Source of the DNA: Bacteroidota bacterium
GTDB taxonomy: Bacteria; Bacteroidota; Bacteroidia; Palsa-965
Length of the DNA stretch: 52,937 nt
Direction of reading: 5' to 3'
Assembly: GCA_003151415.1 (NCBI GenBank)
Contig: PLXK01000268.1
Span: 1 to 52,937, forward strand
A program made the translations under genes and the position numbers. Below are positions 41,969 to 50,772 of this stretch, one piece after another. The notes beneath the pieces were generated by a model. The model was not told the DNA's origin and made no database searches. It was given only the letters and a program-made list of their open reading frames with translations. Each line of letters starts with the position of its first letter. The stretch's first letter is position 1.

Positions 41969-43246
41969 ATGAGCAAGAAAGATACAGCGATTTTCAATCT
42001 GATCAAAGAAGAACAACACCGCCAGCAATACGGTATCGAACTGATTGCGTCCGAAAATTTTGTGAGCGCTCAGGTCATGGCAGCCATGGGATCGTGTCTG
42101 ACGAACAAGTACGCCGAAGGCCTTCCCGGCAAACGCTATTACGGGGGCTGTGAAGTAGTGGATAAAGTGGAACAGCTGGCTATAGACCGCGCCAAAAAAC
42201 TTTTCAATGCCGAATGGGTCAATGTGCAGCCTCACAGCGGCGCTCAAGCTAATTTTGCAGTCATGCTCGGCTGTCTGCAACCGGGCGATACCATTCTGGG
42301 TTTCGATCTGTCGCACGGCGGCCATCTCACACACGGGTCCTCTGTGAATTTCAGTGGCAAACTCTACCGCCCTACCTTTTACGGAGTAGAACAAAAGACC
42401 GGCCGGGTGGACATGAAAAAAGTGGAAGCTGTAGCTCTCAAAGAAAAACCAAAACTCATTATCGTAGGCGCTTCCTCCTACTCCCGCGATTGGGACTATA
42501 AAGCCTTCCGCAAAATTGCCGACAAAGTGGGCGCCCTGCTTATGGCCGATGTCAGCCACCCGGCAGGACTCATTGCCCGCGGACTTTTAAACGACCCTCT
42601 TCCCCATTGCCATATTGTAACCACAACAACACACAAAACACTTCGCGGCCCGCGCGGGGGAATGATTATGATGGGCAAAGATTTTGTCAATCCATGGGGA
42701 CTGACAACTCCAAAGGGAGAACCGAAAATGATGTCGGCCGTGCTCGATGGCGCTGTATTTCCGGGCAGCCAGGGTGGCCCGCTGGAACATGTCATTGCAG
42801 CCAAAGCCGTTGCCTTTGGAGAAGCTTTGGATGAGAGTTTCATGAAGTACGTCATTCAGGTGCAGAAAAACGCAAAACTCATGGCCCAGTGTTTTGTAGA
42901 CAAAGGTTATACCGTTATTTCGGGCGGTACCGACAACCACTGCATGCTGATTGATTTGCGTTCAAAAAATCTGACTGGAAAATTTGCCGAAAACATTCTG
43001 GTGAAAGCCGACATTACGGTGAACAAGAACATGGTGCCTTTTGATGACAAATCTCCATTCGTGACTTCGGGTATCCGCGTAGGAACAGCTGCCATCACCA
43101 CCCGGGGCATGAAAGAACGTCACATCTCCAAAATTATTGACCTCATTGACCAGGTGCTGTGCTGCAATGAAGACGAAAAAGTAATTGCAGCGGTAAAAAA
43201 GAAAGTGAATGCAATGATGAAGGCATTCAAGATATTTGCTTATTAG
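41969..43246 (+). CDS. glyA: Serine hydroxymethyltransferase
   Basis: A 425-residue PLP enzyme that interconverts serine and glycine with tetrahydrofolate as one-carbon carrier. [19 protein letters not shown] and [20 protein letters not shown] are family signatures. The PLP-binding Lys is K223 in [11 protein letters not shown], and [15 protein letters not shown] lies near the end. Length is normal. It is monocistronic, ended by a strong hairpin. A perfect -7 box lies just upstream. Confidence 0.97.
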   Translation: MSKKDTAIFNLIKEEQHRQQYGIELIASENFVSAQVMAAMGSCLTNKYAEGLPGKRYYGGCEVVDKVEQLAIDRAKKLFNAEWVNVQPHSGAQANFAVMLGCLQPGDTILGFDLSHGGHLTHGSSVNFSGKLYRPTFYGVEQKTGRVDMKKVEAVALKEKPKLIIVGASSYSRDWDYKAFRKIADKVGALLMADVSHPAGLIARGLLNDPLPHCHIVTTTTHKTLRGPRGGMIMMGKDFVNPWGLTTPKGEPKMMSAVLDGAVFPGSQGGPLEHVIAAKAVAFGEALDESFMKYVIQVQKNAKLMAQCFVDKGYTVISGGTDNHCMLIDLRSKNLTGKFAENILVKADITVNKNMVPFDDKSPFVTSGIRVGTAAITTRGMKERHISKIIDLIDQVLCCNEDEKVIAAVKKKVNAMMKAFKIFAY

Positions 43247-43266
43247 AAAACAATTTTTCTTTAAAA

Positions 43267-43300
43267 AAAGACCCTTTTTCTCAGTTGAAAAAGGGTCTTT
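43267..43300. terminator. Bidirectional terminator between glyA and the convergent secreted-protein gene
   Basis: AAAGACCCTTTTT (43267-43279) and AAAAAGGGTCTTT (43288-43300) pair perfectly over 13 bases around an 8-base loop, with A and T runs on the two sides. It lies 20 bases after the glyA stop and 53 bases before the stop of the minus-strand gene, so it can serve both. Confidence 0.88.
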
Positions 43301-43353
43301 GCTTTTTATCACTCAAGCATTCTTGGTCGCAGCACGGCGGGCACCTCAACGAT

Positions 43354-44199
43354 TCATCTGGCTATCGGAACTTCCGAATCTTTTTTAAGCGGCGATACAG
43401 GCTCGGGCTCTGACTTATCATCATGGATGACAAAGCGGATGCCTGTTGCTTTTTGAGCGGCGGTTTGGGGAGCGGTGCTGACAATGACTGTTGCCTCGCA
43501 ATTGAAACTTTGCCGGTAAACGGGAATGGACGCATTGTCGGAAGCGGTAGAAGCATTTCTCACCTGGCTTTTTGTTTTGTACCCTCCGGCCCTGAAACTG
43601 TAGGGCTTTGGATTTGCCAGGTTGGGATTTGCATTGGCCGAACTTACTTCTTCGTCCTTTGCCTGGTAAACGCCAAAAAGCCTGTACAATTCAAGTTCGA
43701 TGATGTCGTGGGCACGAACCGGTTTCCAGCCCGGTATTTTCATCGAATCGCGAAGCGGGCCAAGGGCATCCAGATCTACGGAAATGATTTTCCCCTGTTT
43801 GTTTACCCGAAAGGATATTTTCATTGAATCCAGATAAGGCGTATCTGCCCTGCAGAACTGATATTTTACGCGTTCAGAAAGATCCTGCGAAAGCGAAGTT
43901 TTTTCGGGGTTGGCAAGAACCAGTTTTTTTTTATTCAGGGTATCTTTGGATGCTTTCAGAAAAATAGCCCTGAGCGCTCCCGGATCCTTGATAGGAGATT
44001 CAATGACTTTGTACTTGTAGGAAGCGGAAAAGAAGGGGGATATTCTGGGCTTAACAGCGCGGATGGTTCCCGTTTCATATTCGGCGGTGTTTTCCGCAAC
44101 CGCGGCCGTATCGGTGGCTGATTGCCCTTTTGCGATACCGGCAAAAAGCAGAAAGATCAATACGGATAAAAAACCAGGTTTATTTCCGAAAGCTTTCAT
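43354..44199 (-). CDS. Secreted hypothetical protein
   Basis: A 281-residue exported protein. The start at 44199 (MKAFGNKPGFLSVLIFL) gives a signal peptide ending GIAKGQ; an upstream in-frame ATG at 44298 would hide it. The mature part has no named domain that I recognise. MKISFRVNKQGKIISVDLDAL resembles the beta-hairpin of TonB_C-like domains, but the rest does not. The C-terminal third is Ser/Ala/Asn-rich and probably flexible. It follows the ECF sigma/anti-sigma-like pair on the same strand, 130 bases downstream, and may belong to that transcript. Confidence 0.65.
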   Translation of the reverse strand: MKAFGNKPGFLSVLIFLLFAGIAKGQSATDTAAVAENTAEYETGTIRAVKPRISPFFSASYKYKVIESPIKDPGALRAIFLKASKDTLNKKKLVLANPEKTSLSQDLSERVKYQFCRADTPYLDSMKISFRVNKQGKIISVDLDALGPLRDSMKIPGWKPVRAHDIIELELYRLFGVYQAKDEEVSSANANPNLANPKPYSFRAGGYKTKSQVRNASTASDNASIPVYRQSFNCEATVIVSTAPQTAAQKATGIRFVIHDDKSEPEPVSPLKKDSEVPIAR

Positions 44200-44329
44200 A
44201 AAATGGTGTTGGTGTGCTGAGTCAGGCAAATTCAGGACTTCTCGGTCAAAATAAAACCCCTTTTTGTTCCCATTCGCATTTTCAATACAAATATACACAT
44301 CGGCACTCCAACACCCAATAGCTCAAAAC

Positions 44330-46129
44330 TTATATTCCAAGGAAGGATCGTATTTCGGCGGCATCTTTAAATTCGCGGTTGATGGCAGTCATGTGCAGGA
44401 CGTCCTGCCCGCTGGTGTGCAATTTGCTGAATTCCATTTCCCTGATCACGTACATTTTACCTCCGACAACGGTCCAGGCCATGTTTTTGGAGCCCGGATC
44501 GAACTGGAACGAAGTGTATGCTTTTGAATAATACTTAAAGAGTCCGTTTATCTTTTTGTCGACCAGGTAAAGCGAAGCGCTTCCAAGATCCTTACCGGCC
44601 TCGTCGGTTACGCGAATCGAGATTTCTGCTCCGGCCGGAAGTGCAATGGGGCAATCGCAATTGTAAATTCCAAAATGGCTGAGCGAGAATGAACGAACCA
44701 CCTCTCTTTCCAGAGGGCTGCCGGTCAATGAATCTGCCAGCGCCGAATGTTGCTTGGAAGCCGACAAGACATTCTGTTCTTCTTTCCATGCCGCTTCTTT
44801 CTTCTCCCTCTGCCTTTTCAAATCAGCCAGCCTGGAATCGCAATCCCTGCGGATTTTTTTCTCGTTTTCGGTGTTTTGATCTTTCAGACTGTTGTAAGCT
44901 TCGGATCGGGAATTGAAATTCTTCAGCGCAGCCTGGTATTCTTTTCCCACAAAAACAGGATACACAATGACTTTCTTTGTTTCAAGTCCTTTTTTCAGTG
45001 TCAGGCAATAATTGATCCCCTTCTTACTGCCTTCAGCAAGCTGGATATCATCCCAGGTGGTTTTATACATGTCGCTGCTGAACTCTTTGTTTTCGGGTTC
45101 TGTCCCCACTTCAAAAACCATGGATTTGTATTGTTTCATTTCCGGGAACTCAGCCGAATCGACATCGATATTGAACCTGTGACGCATTGGATTTGCTTTT
45201 TGCGGTTTCAAAGGGGCTGACGGAAGAGCCTGCAGTTGTGCAATGGCTTTATCCCGCAGCTGCACGGCTTCTTCGAGTTTTTTGTCAATTTCAACTATTT
45301 CCGGCCTGGATTCAAATTGTCTGGTATCGTTTTTTTTGATTTCAGCAGCCGGCTGTTTTCTGATTTCGGCCTTTGTCTTTTCTCTGGCCACATCCTTTCC
45401 GATATACACCCAGTTTCCGCTGGCAGTGTCGAGCTTATACAGATTGTACGAACGGCCCGAAGACACCGACATCAGCCGCACATCCACCTTTTTTCCCGAA
45501 GCAATCTGAATGGGTTTGCTGTCTTTGTATCCGGTTACCTCAACCATTCCGCCCGATTCGAACTGATACTTTTTACCCGCCGAATCATAGGACATGGGGA
45601 TTCCGCTTACAAAAAAATCAACAGGGTCGCGAAATTCACGGAAACGCAGATCGACTTCTCCCTGTAAAATATTTCCCTGCGCGTCGGCAAAAGCGTTTTG
45701 AGGCACATGGATGGTGGAACCGTTTTTGGAAGTAAACTCTCCGCCTTTGGATGCATTCAACTTGTATTCCTGAAAAGGCACATCCACATTTTTCAATGGA
45801 GGGGCAATGATTTTTCGGGTTCCTGATTGCTCATCTTGGCTGATCGGGACCTGAACGACACCCTCCGGAGAGAGGTCCTGTTTGCTTTCTGAAACGACAC
45901 TGCTTCCGGTTGTTTTGCTGCTGAATTTCGAATAGCTAAGAACAGCAATGGCGGCAACCAGAGAGATAAGGGCTCCAATCAAAAAACCGGTGGATTTCAG
46001 GAAAGGTTTTGAAGAAACACCCGAACCCGCCGTGGCCGAGTACTCTTTCAGTACCGACTGAAAATCCTTTCTTGACCGGATCTCCTCGGCCGAAGGTTTT
46101 TCTCTGTCAATGTTTACTTTGCGTTTCAT
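44330..46129 (-). CDS. Single-pass membrane protein, candidate anti-sigma partner
   Basis: A 599-residue protein. The first 45 residues are polar and cytoplasmic, a membrane segment spans about 48-66, and the remaining 530 residues are periplasmic. The external part has a beta-rich domain common in Bacteroidota (GGEFTSKNGSTIHVPQNAF, GEVDLRFREFRDPVDFFVSG, SGGMVEVTGY), then a Glu/Lys coiled coil (about 285-310 and 415-450) and a C-terminal beta domain with HFGIYNCDCP. It starts 38 bases after the ECF sigma gene. A short cytoplasmic head and a large external sensor would suit an anti-sigma factor, but no known anti-sigma motif is visible. Confidence 0.65.
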   Translation of the reverse strand: MKRKVNIDREKPSAEEIRSRKDFQSVLKEYSATAGSGVSSKPFLKSTGFLIGALISLVAAIAVLSYSKFSSKTTGSSVVSESKQDLSPEGVVQVPISQDEQSGTRKIIAPPLKNVDVPFQEYKLNASKGGEFTSKNGSTIHVPQNAFADAQGNILQGEVDLRFREFRDPVDFFVSGIPMSYDSAGKKYQFESGGMVEVTGYKDSKPIQIASGKKVDVRLMSVSSGRSYNLYKLDTASGNWVYIGKDVAREKTKAEIRKQPAAEIKKNDTRQFESRPEIVEIDKKLEEAVQLRDKAIAQLQALPSAPLKPQKANPMRHRFNIDVDSAEFPEMKQYKSMVFEVGTEPENKEFSSDMYKTTWDDIQLAEGSKKGINYCLTLKKGLETKKVIVYPVFVGKEYQAALKNFNSRSEAYNSLKDQNTENEKKIRRDCDSRLADLKRQREKKEAAWKEEQNVLSASKQHSALADSLTGSPLEREVVRSFSLSHFGIYNCDCPIALPAGAEISIRVTDEAGKDLGSASLYLVDKKINGLFKYYSKAYTSFQFDPGSKNMAWTVVGGKMYVIREMEFSKLHTSGQDVLHMTAINREFKDAAEIRSFLGI

Positions 46130-46167
46130 GCGAATGTATTTTATTTTTTTAAGAGACGAAGGGGCTG

Positions 46168-46800
46168 TTAACCATTCTTCTTTTTGCTGATCAAAATCTT
46201 TTTTAATTTATCAAGAATGCGGTAAACTTTCACCTTTGAATTGTTTTCTGTGATGTGCAGAATCTCACCGATTTCCTTGAAAGACCGTTTTTCAAAAAAG
46301 CGCATTTCAACCAGTTGCAAATCATCTTCCTCGAGTTCGGCAATGCTTTCTTTCAGTACATCAAAGTAAGGTTCATAGATATCTTCAGCGATTTCATCAG
46401 ACATGCCCTTTAAACTCACTTTGTCGATATTCACTGTGCGTTCGGCTTTCTGATCTCGAAAAAGCTGGTACACTTCGCTTTTGGCAATACGGAAAAGCCA
46501 GGAAGCAAATGGAAGACCCCTGAATTCATATTTATGAAGGCTCTGCATGGCTTTCAAAAACACCTGAGAAGCCGTATCAAAGGCCAGCTCCTTATCTTCC
46601 AGACGCTGGTAGACAAATGAAAAAATGCGCTCATAATACCGGTCATACAAAACTTCAAACTTTGCCGGATCCGCCTTCGCCACCTTGATTTCCTCCCATT
46701 CCTCCAGCATAGCTTCACTGCTCGCATGGTGCTTCGATATAAATTCCATAGGTTGATTGATGGTTACCGCCTGCATGGTGCTGTTGCTAGATGAACACAT
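46168..46800 (-). CDS. ECF-type RNA polymerase sigma factor
   Basis: A 210-residue sigma-70 family factor of the extracytoplasmic function group. Region 2 is FEVLYDRYYERIFSFVYQRL through GLPFASWLFRIAKSEVYQLF. Region 4 is DLQLVEMRFFEKRSFKEIGE plus NSKVKVYRILDKLKKIL. There is no region 1.1 or 3. The start may lie at a later Met (residue 9 or 18), because the first 30 residues have no counterpart in the family core. The downstream membrane protein gene is the likely regulator. An imperfect -7 box (TATCTTTT read on minus) lies upstream. Confidence 0.92.
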   Translation of the reverse strand: MCSSSNSTMQAVTINQPMEFISKHHASSEAMLEEWEEIKVAKADPAKFEVLYDRYYERIFSFVYQRLEDKELAFDTASQVFLKAMQSLHKYEFRGLPFASWLFRIAKSEVYQLFRDQKAERTVNIDKVSLKGMSDEIAEDIYEPYFDVLKESIAELEEDDLQLVEMRFFEKRSFKEIGEILHITENNSKVKVYRILDKLKKILISKKKNG

Positions 46801-47138
46801 CTGTAACGCAAGCGGATCGAAAAGATACAGGTTATTTTCGGGAAACTGCCTGAAGATTGTATCTGACTGATTTACTGGACAATAGAGTGTTTAAGAGTCA
46901 GGATGTTAGGGTATTGGCCATCTGGCTAAAACAGAAACAGAGCAGCGAGCGAAAAAAGGATCGTATTCACTCTTTCGCCGCTCTGTTTCTGTTTCTCATT
47001 TTCCGGGGTGTTGGGCTGCCGTGCCTCCAATTTTTCCAAAACACGATCTCAATACTTAAAGCTTATCTTTGTTTTGATCAGAATGGCGAAATTTTAGTGT
47101 TCCCTTTTCCCTGTTTTGGATTATAGAATGAAAAAAAG
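46801..47138. other. 338-base divergent region with long inverted repeat
   Basis: This lies between the ECF sigma gene and a TonB_C gene. AAACAGAAACAGAGCAGCGA (46929-46948) and its near-complement at 46975-46994 form a 20-base stem with one mismatch. TATCTTTG at 47064-47071 is a perfect -7 box for the plus-strand gene. An open frame of 89 codons crosses the stem and is not supported. Confidence 0.6.
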
Positions 47139-47579
47139 ATGAAAACTTCAATTCTCATTGCTTGTTTCCTATTTTTCGCCATTGTTGCCGAATCGCAAAC
47201 CGAGGGTTTGGGTACGATCAAGGTTCGAAAGAATCCGAAGCAGAACGTTACCTCAGTACAGGATGTGAACGATCAAAATGTTTCTTACCCGGGAGGCCCG
47301 GCAGCTTATTCGGCTTTTTTAAAGAAGAATTCGAAATATCCTCAAAAAGCTTTGGATGAGCATGTGGAAGGACGGGTCATGCTTCGTTTGTCTATCAATC
47401 AGGAAGGTAAAATTACAGATATCCAAACGATAGAAGGGATAGGCGCGGGATGCGAACAGGAGGCGATACGGGTGGTGCGAAGCATGCCTCCCTGGAATCC
47501 AGCCCGCAAGGCAGGAAAGAACATAGAATCCTCCGTCGACGTTCCTTTTGATTTTAAAAGGCCAAAAGAAAAAGAATAA
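47139..47579 (+). CDS. Secreted TonB_C-domain protein
   Basis: A 146-residue exported protein with a signal peptide (1-19, ending AESQ) and a C-terminal TonB_C-like domain: YPGGPAAYSAFLKKNSKYPQ, then ALDEHVEGRVMLRLSINQEG, IEGIGAGCEQEAIRVVRSMP and PWNPARKAGK. Unlike a true TonB it has no N-terminal membrane anchor and no Pro-rich spacer, so it is free in the periplasm or on the surface. Such proteins are common in Bacteroidota and their role is unclear. The 68-base leader starts after a perfect -7 box. Confidence 0.85.
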   Translation: MKTSILIACFLFFAIVAESQTEGLGTIKVRKNPKQNVTSVQDVNDQNVSYPGGPAAYSAFLKKNSKYPQKALDEHVEGRVMLRLSINQEGKITDIQTIEGIGAGCEQEAIRVVRSMPPWNPARKAGKNIESSVDVPFDFKRPKEKE

Positions 47580-47629
47580 ACTCAGAACCCTTTCAACGAC
47601 TCAACACCTCACAAGACTTCCTCAACAAA

Positions 47630-48028
47630 ATGATTCTCCAAACAAGCGGCCATCTTTCATTTCTCGAGGGCAATGGGCCCACCCTGATTGTTCTGGCCTT
47701 GTTTATCCTACTCTCGCTTGCTGCCGGAGGCTTGTCGCTGCTCATCGGTAGATTTCTTTTCAAGCTCAGTTCTTTTCGTTTTTACGGATCGCTTTTGTTT
47801 GCCATGCTGGGTGGCATCATGGGCATATTCATGCATATTTATGCCACCCGCTATTTGTCCATGAGCCGCGATCCTGATGCCTCATCGCTCATCAGCATGT
47901 TCAGTGTATTTTCTGTATTTACTTTTATCAATATGCTGACTATACCATTGTTGGCCATGGCCCTGATAAGCAAAAACAAAAAGATCCGGGCTTTGAAGGA
48001 AGAACTGAAAAATCAAACCCGGGTTTAA
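47630..48028 (+). CDS. Small multi-pass membrane protein
   Basis: A 132-residue protein with three hydrophobic segments at about residues 19-41, 51-72 and 88-112, and a basic cytoplasmic C-terminus KNKKIRALKEELKNQTRV. No family is recognised. It starts 50 bases after the TonB_C gene on the same strand and may share its transcript. It converges on a receiver gene with 13 bases between the stops. Confidence 0.6.
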   Translation: MILQTSGHLSFLEGNGPTLIVLALFILLSLAAGGLSLLIGRFLFKLSSFRFYGSLLFAMLGGIMGIFMHIYATRYLSMSRDPDASSLISMFSVFSVFTFINMLTIPLLAMALISKNKKIRALKEELKNQTRV

Positions 48029-48041
48029 AACACGCCGGTCC

Positions 48042-48482
48042 TCAAAGCGGAGGGTGATTGATCATGAGCCAATACAAACCCGCCTCTTTTACCGTATTGG
48101 CAAACTGCTCAAAATCCAGCGGCTTGACAATATAACTGTTGGCTCCAAGTCTGTAACACTCCTTGATATCGGGATCCTCCTGCGAGGAGGTAAATACCGC
48201 TACCGGGATATGTTTTGACCGCTCGTCGGATTTGATTTTTTTCAGAACCTCGATCCCATCTATTCTGGGCATTTTCAAATCCAGCAAAATCAACCCGATT
48301 GCATAATCCGCTTTCCGGTCTGCATACTTCCCGGTAAAAAAAATATAATCCAGCGCCTGCTCACCATCTCTGAGAAGTTCAACATGGTTGCCGACATTCG
48401 CTTTTCGCAAAGCCATAATGGTCAATTTTGCATCGCCGATATTGTCTTCAACAAGAACGATTTCAATTTGGTCTGGCTTCAT
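48042..48482 (-). CDS. Response regulator receiver protein, Rcp1-like
   Basis: A 146-residue single-domain receiver. The acidic pair E12/D13 is in LVEDNIGDAKL, phospho-acceptor D68 in LLDLKMPRIDG, and the conserved Thr/Ser and Lys are in VFTSSQEDPDI and YIVKPLDFEQF. The long helix-1 loop and C-terminal extension match Rcp1-type regulators that pair with phytochrome-like or multi-PAS kinases. It lies 19 bases downstream of such a kinase on the same strand. Confidence 0.93.
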   Translation of the reverse strand: MKPDQIEIVLVEDNIGDAKLTIMALRKANVGNHVELLRDGEQALDYIFFTGKYADRKADYAIGLILLDLKMPRIDGIEVLKKIKSDERSKHIPVAVFTSSQEDPDIKECYRLGANSYIVKPLDFEQFANTVKEAGLYWLMINHPPL

Positions 48483-48501
48483 TGTATAAATAGTTTAACT
48501 T

Positions 48502-50427
48502 TTACTCTTTTGTTGGAACCTGCTTCTCTTCTTCGGGCAATGAAAAATAAAATGAGGCTCCTTCATTCTCCGTTGCTTCTGCCCAGACTTGGCCACCCAG
48601 TCTTCCGATAATTCTATGCACAATGGCAAGCCCGATGCCTGTACCGGGAAATTCCTCATCGGTATGAAGGCGCTGAAAAACCCCGAACAACTTGTTGTAG
48701 TATTTCATGTCAAATCCAATGCCGTTGTCTTTTACATAAAAAACAGAAAACCCGTCTTCCTCCGAGCTGCCGATTTCGATATGCGGTTGAGTTTTCATTT
48801 TCGAAAATTTCAACGCATTTGAAATCAGGTTGACCCACACCTGGTGAATGAGGGAAGGATCGCATCGGGCCGGTGCCAGATCGCCGATGTTGATTTCTGC
48901 ATTGCTCTTCCATTCCTGGATCTTTAACAGCTCGGCCACAACCTGTTTCACCTGGGCTTTCATATCGACCGGCGATTTTTGAATTTCCTTTTTTCCGGCG
49001 CGTGCAAAAGACAGCAAATCGTCGATCAGCTGTCCCATGCGTTTTGATTCACTTACGATATACGACAGGTATTCCTTCCCTTCCTTGTCAAACTGATCGC
49101 CGTATTGTTCCTCCAGAATCCGGGCAAAACCAGTGATTCCGCGAATTGGTGTGCGCAGATCGTGGGCCACAGAATACGAAAAGGATTCCTGTTCCTTGTT
49201 GGCATCCTCCAGATCCCGGGTTTTTCTTTCCAGATCTTTATTGAGGCCGAGAATTTGTTCCACAGCCTGTTTTCTTTCGGTAATGTCTTCCGAAATTCCA
49301 AGCAAATAACGGGCGTTGCCTTCTGCATCTTTTAAGGTGATTTTCTTGGTATGTAACCACCGGGTTCCTGTTTTGGTATCAATGGGTTCTTCCGGGATAT
49401 CAAAAAGCACATTGTTGTTGATCACTTCCCGGTCCATGCTTGTAAAAAAATCAGCCTGCTCTTTTGGAAAAAAATCATAATCGTTTTTACCGATAAGCGC
49501 ATCCCGCGAATAGCCAAGCAGCTCTTCACCGGCTTTGTTAAACCGAACGAAACGCAAATTCCTGGCATCTTTGACAAAGATCATATTGGGAATATTTTCA
49601 AGGATGGAATCGATAAACCGGTTGGCCGATTCGATCTGCACTTCGTTCTTCTTCCGCCGGCTGATGTCTCGGACAAAACCCACGAACAGATAACCCTTGT
49701 TTTGGGTGGAAGCCGTGATTTTCAACTCAACGGGGAACTCTTTTTCATCTTTGCTCCGGGCAGACAACTCGATGGCACTGCCTACAGGGCCTTCGCCGGT
49801 CTTTAAAAAAGCGGCCATCCCTTTTTCATGTCCTTCTTTAAACCTGTCGGGAATTATCGTTTCGGTGAGTGTCTTTCCGATTACTTCCTGTTTTGTCCAT
49901 CCAAACATTTTTTGTGCCTGAAGGTTCCAACTCAATATGGTACCCAGCTCATTGATTGTAATAATTGCATCGGGGGCGGCGTCAACAACAAACTGCAAGA
50001 TTTCATCTGATTTTTTACTTTCCGAAAAAGGCATCACCGTACCCCGAAAGCCGGCAACATGTCCATCCTCCGCCAAAACCACCATGGCATTTACCCAAAC
50101 TCTTGTTTCGCCGGCACCTGCCCGAATCATCCGAAAATCGGTGGAGTAAAATGATTTATTGATCAGCGCCGCTTTGACGGCCTTACTTATTTTCTGAACA
50201 TCCCCGGGATCAATGCATTTCAACAAATCCCTGACATCCATCCGGAGATTTTCGGGAAGGGGTAAACCTGTTATTTTGAAACAGGCTGCAGAACCGGAAA
50301 TGGTTTGGCCGGAAAGATTCTGGTCCCAGATTCCCACTTTTCCAGGCTCCAGAAAGCCGATCAGGAATTGGGTTGACTTTTCAAATTCTTTTAATTCGCG
50401 GTTCTGTTTTCCTTGATTCTGACCCAT
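48502..50427 (-). CDS. Multi-PAS sensor histidine kinase
   Basis: A 641-residue cytoplasmic kinase. Three PAS/PAC units can be seen: about 30-140, 145-262 (DAIITINELGTILSWNLQAQ, then YLFVGFVRDISRRKK) and 265-390 (NMIFVKDARNLRFVRFNKAG, then LLGISEDITERKQ). A short coiled coil follows, then a HisKA domain with SYSVAHDLRTPIRGITGF (His near 420) and an ATPase domain with VWVNLISNALKFSK, VKDNGIGFDMKY and GTGIGLAIVHRI. No membrane span is present. It pairs with the Rcp1-like receiver downstream. Confidence 0.94.
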   Translation of the reverse strand: MGQNQGKQNRELKEFEKSTQFLIGFLEPGKVGIWDQNLSGQTISGSAACFKITGLPLPENLRMDVRDLLKCIDPGDVQKISKAVKAALINKSFYSTDFRMIRAGAGETRVWVNAMVVLAEDGHVAGFRGTVMPFSESKKSDEILQFVVDAAPDAIITINELGTILSWNLQAQKMFGWTKQEVIGKTLTETIIPDRFKEGHEKGMAAFLKTGEGPVGSAIELSARSKDEKEFPVELKITASTQNKGYLFVGFVRDISRRKKNEVQIESANRFIDSILENIPNMIFVKDARNLRFVRFNKAGEELLGYSRDALIGKNDYDFFPKEQADFFTSMDREVINNNVLFDIPEEPIDTKTGTRWLHTKKITLKDAEGNARYLLGISEDITERKQAVEQILGLNKDLERKTRDLEDANKEQESFSYSVAHDLRTPIRGITGFARILEEQYGDQFDKEGKEYLSYIVSESKRMGQLIDDLLSFARAGKKEIQKSPVDMKAQVKQVVAELLKIQEWKSNAEINIGDLAPARCDPSLIHQVWVNLISNALKFSKMKTQPHIEIGSSEEDGFSVFYVKDNGIGFDMKYYNKLFGVFQRLHTDEEFPGTGIGLAIVHRIIGRLGGQVWAEATENEGASFYFSLPEEEKQVPTKE

Positions 50428-50772
50428 GATTCTGTGTCTTTAATCAATTCAAAGAAGAAGGGCATCCCTGCCGGATAAAACAGCCGTTTCCGGTCCCTTT
50501 TATCCTTCAAAAACCCTTACATAAAGATACAATTTAGCCTGTTTTTATAAAAAAAAATTCGATGGATAATCTCGTGCAGCTGCAAACAGATAGCCTGTTT
50601 TACGGATGGGGAATGTGTTCCGGTTTATCTTTGGCTATTATTTAGAGATTTAAACTGCTTATTCGTACTTTCACAGCCTTTAAGCCCCGGTTCAAACAGA
50701 AAAATAAACAGGTCGAATGCCTTATGTTTCTCTTGTCTTTTCAATATATATCAATCAAGCAACCATTACTTT
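50428..50772. other. 345-base divergent intergenic region
   Basis: This separates the multi-PAS kinase gene (minus) from the fumarylacetoacetase gene (plus). TATCTTTG at 50626-50633 on the plus strand is a perfect -7 box, with a leader of about 130 bases to the ATG. No gene or strong hairpin was seen. Confidence 0.45.

Noticed and set aside
46857-47126. 89-codon frame in the sigma/TonB_C intergenic region
   Set aside because: It runs across the long inverted repeat and the -7 box of the next gene and looks non-coding.
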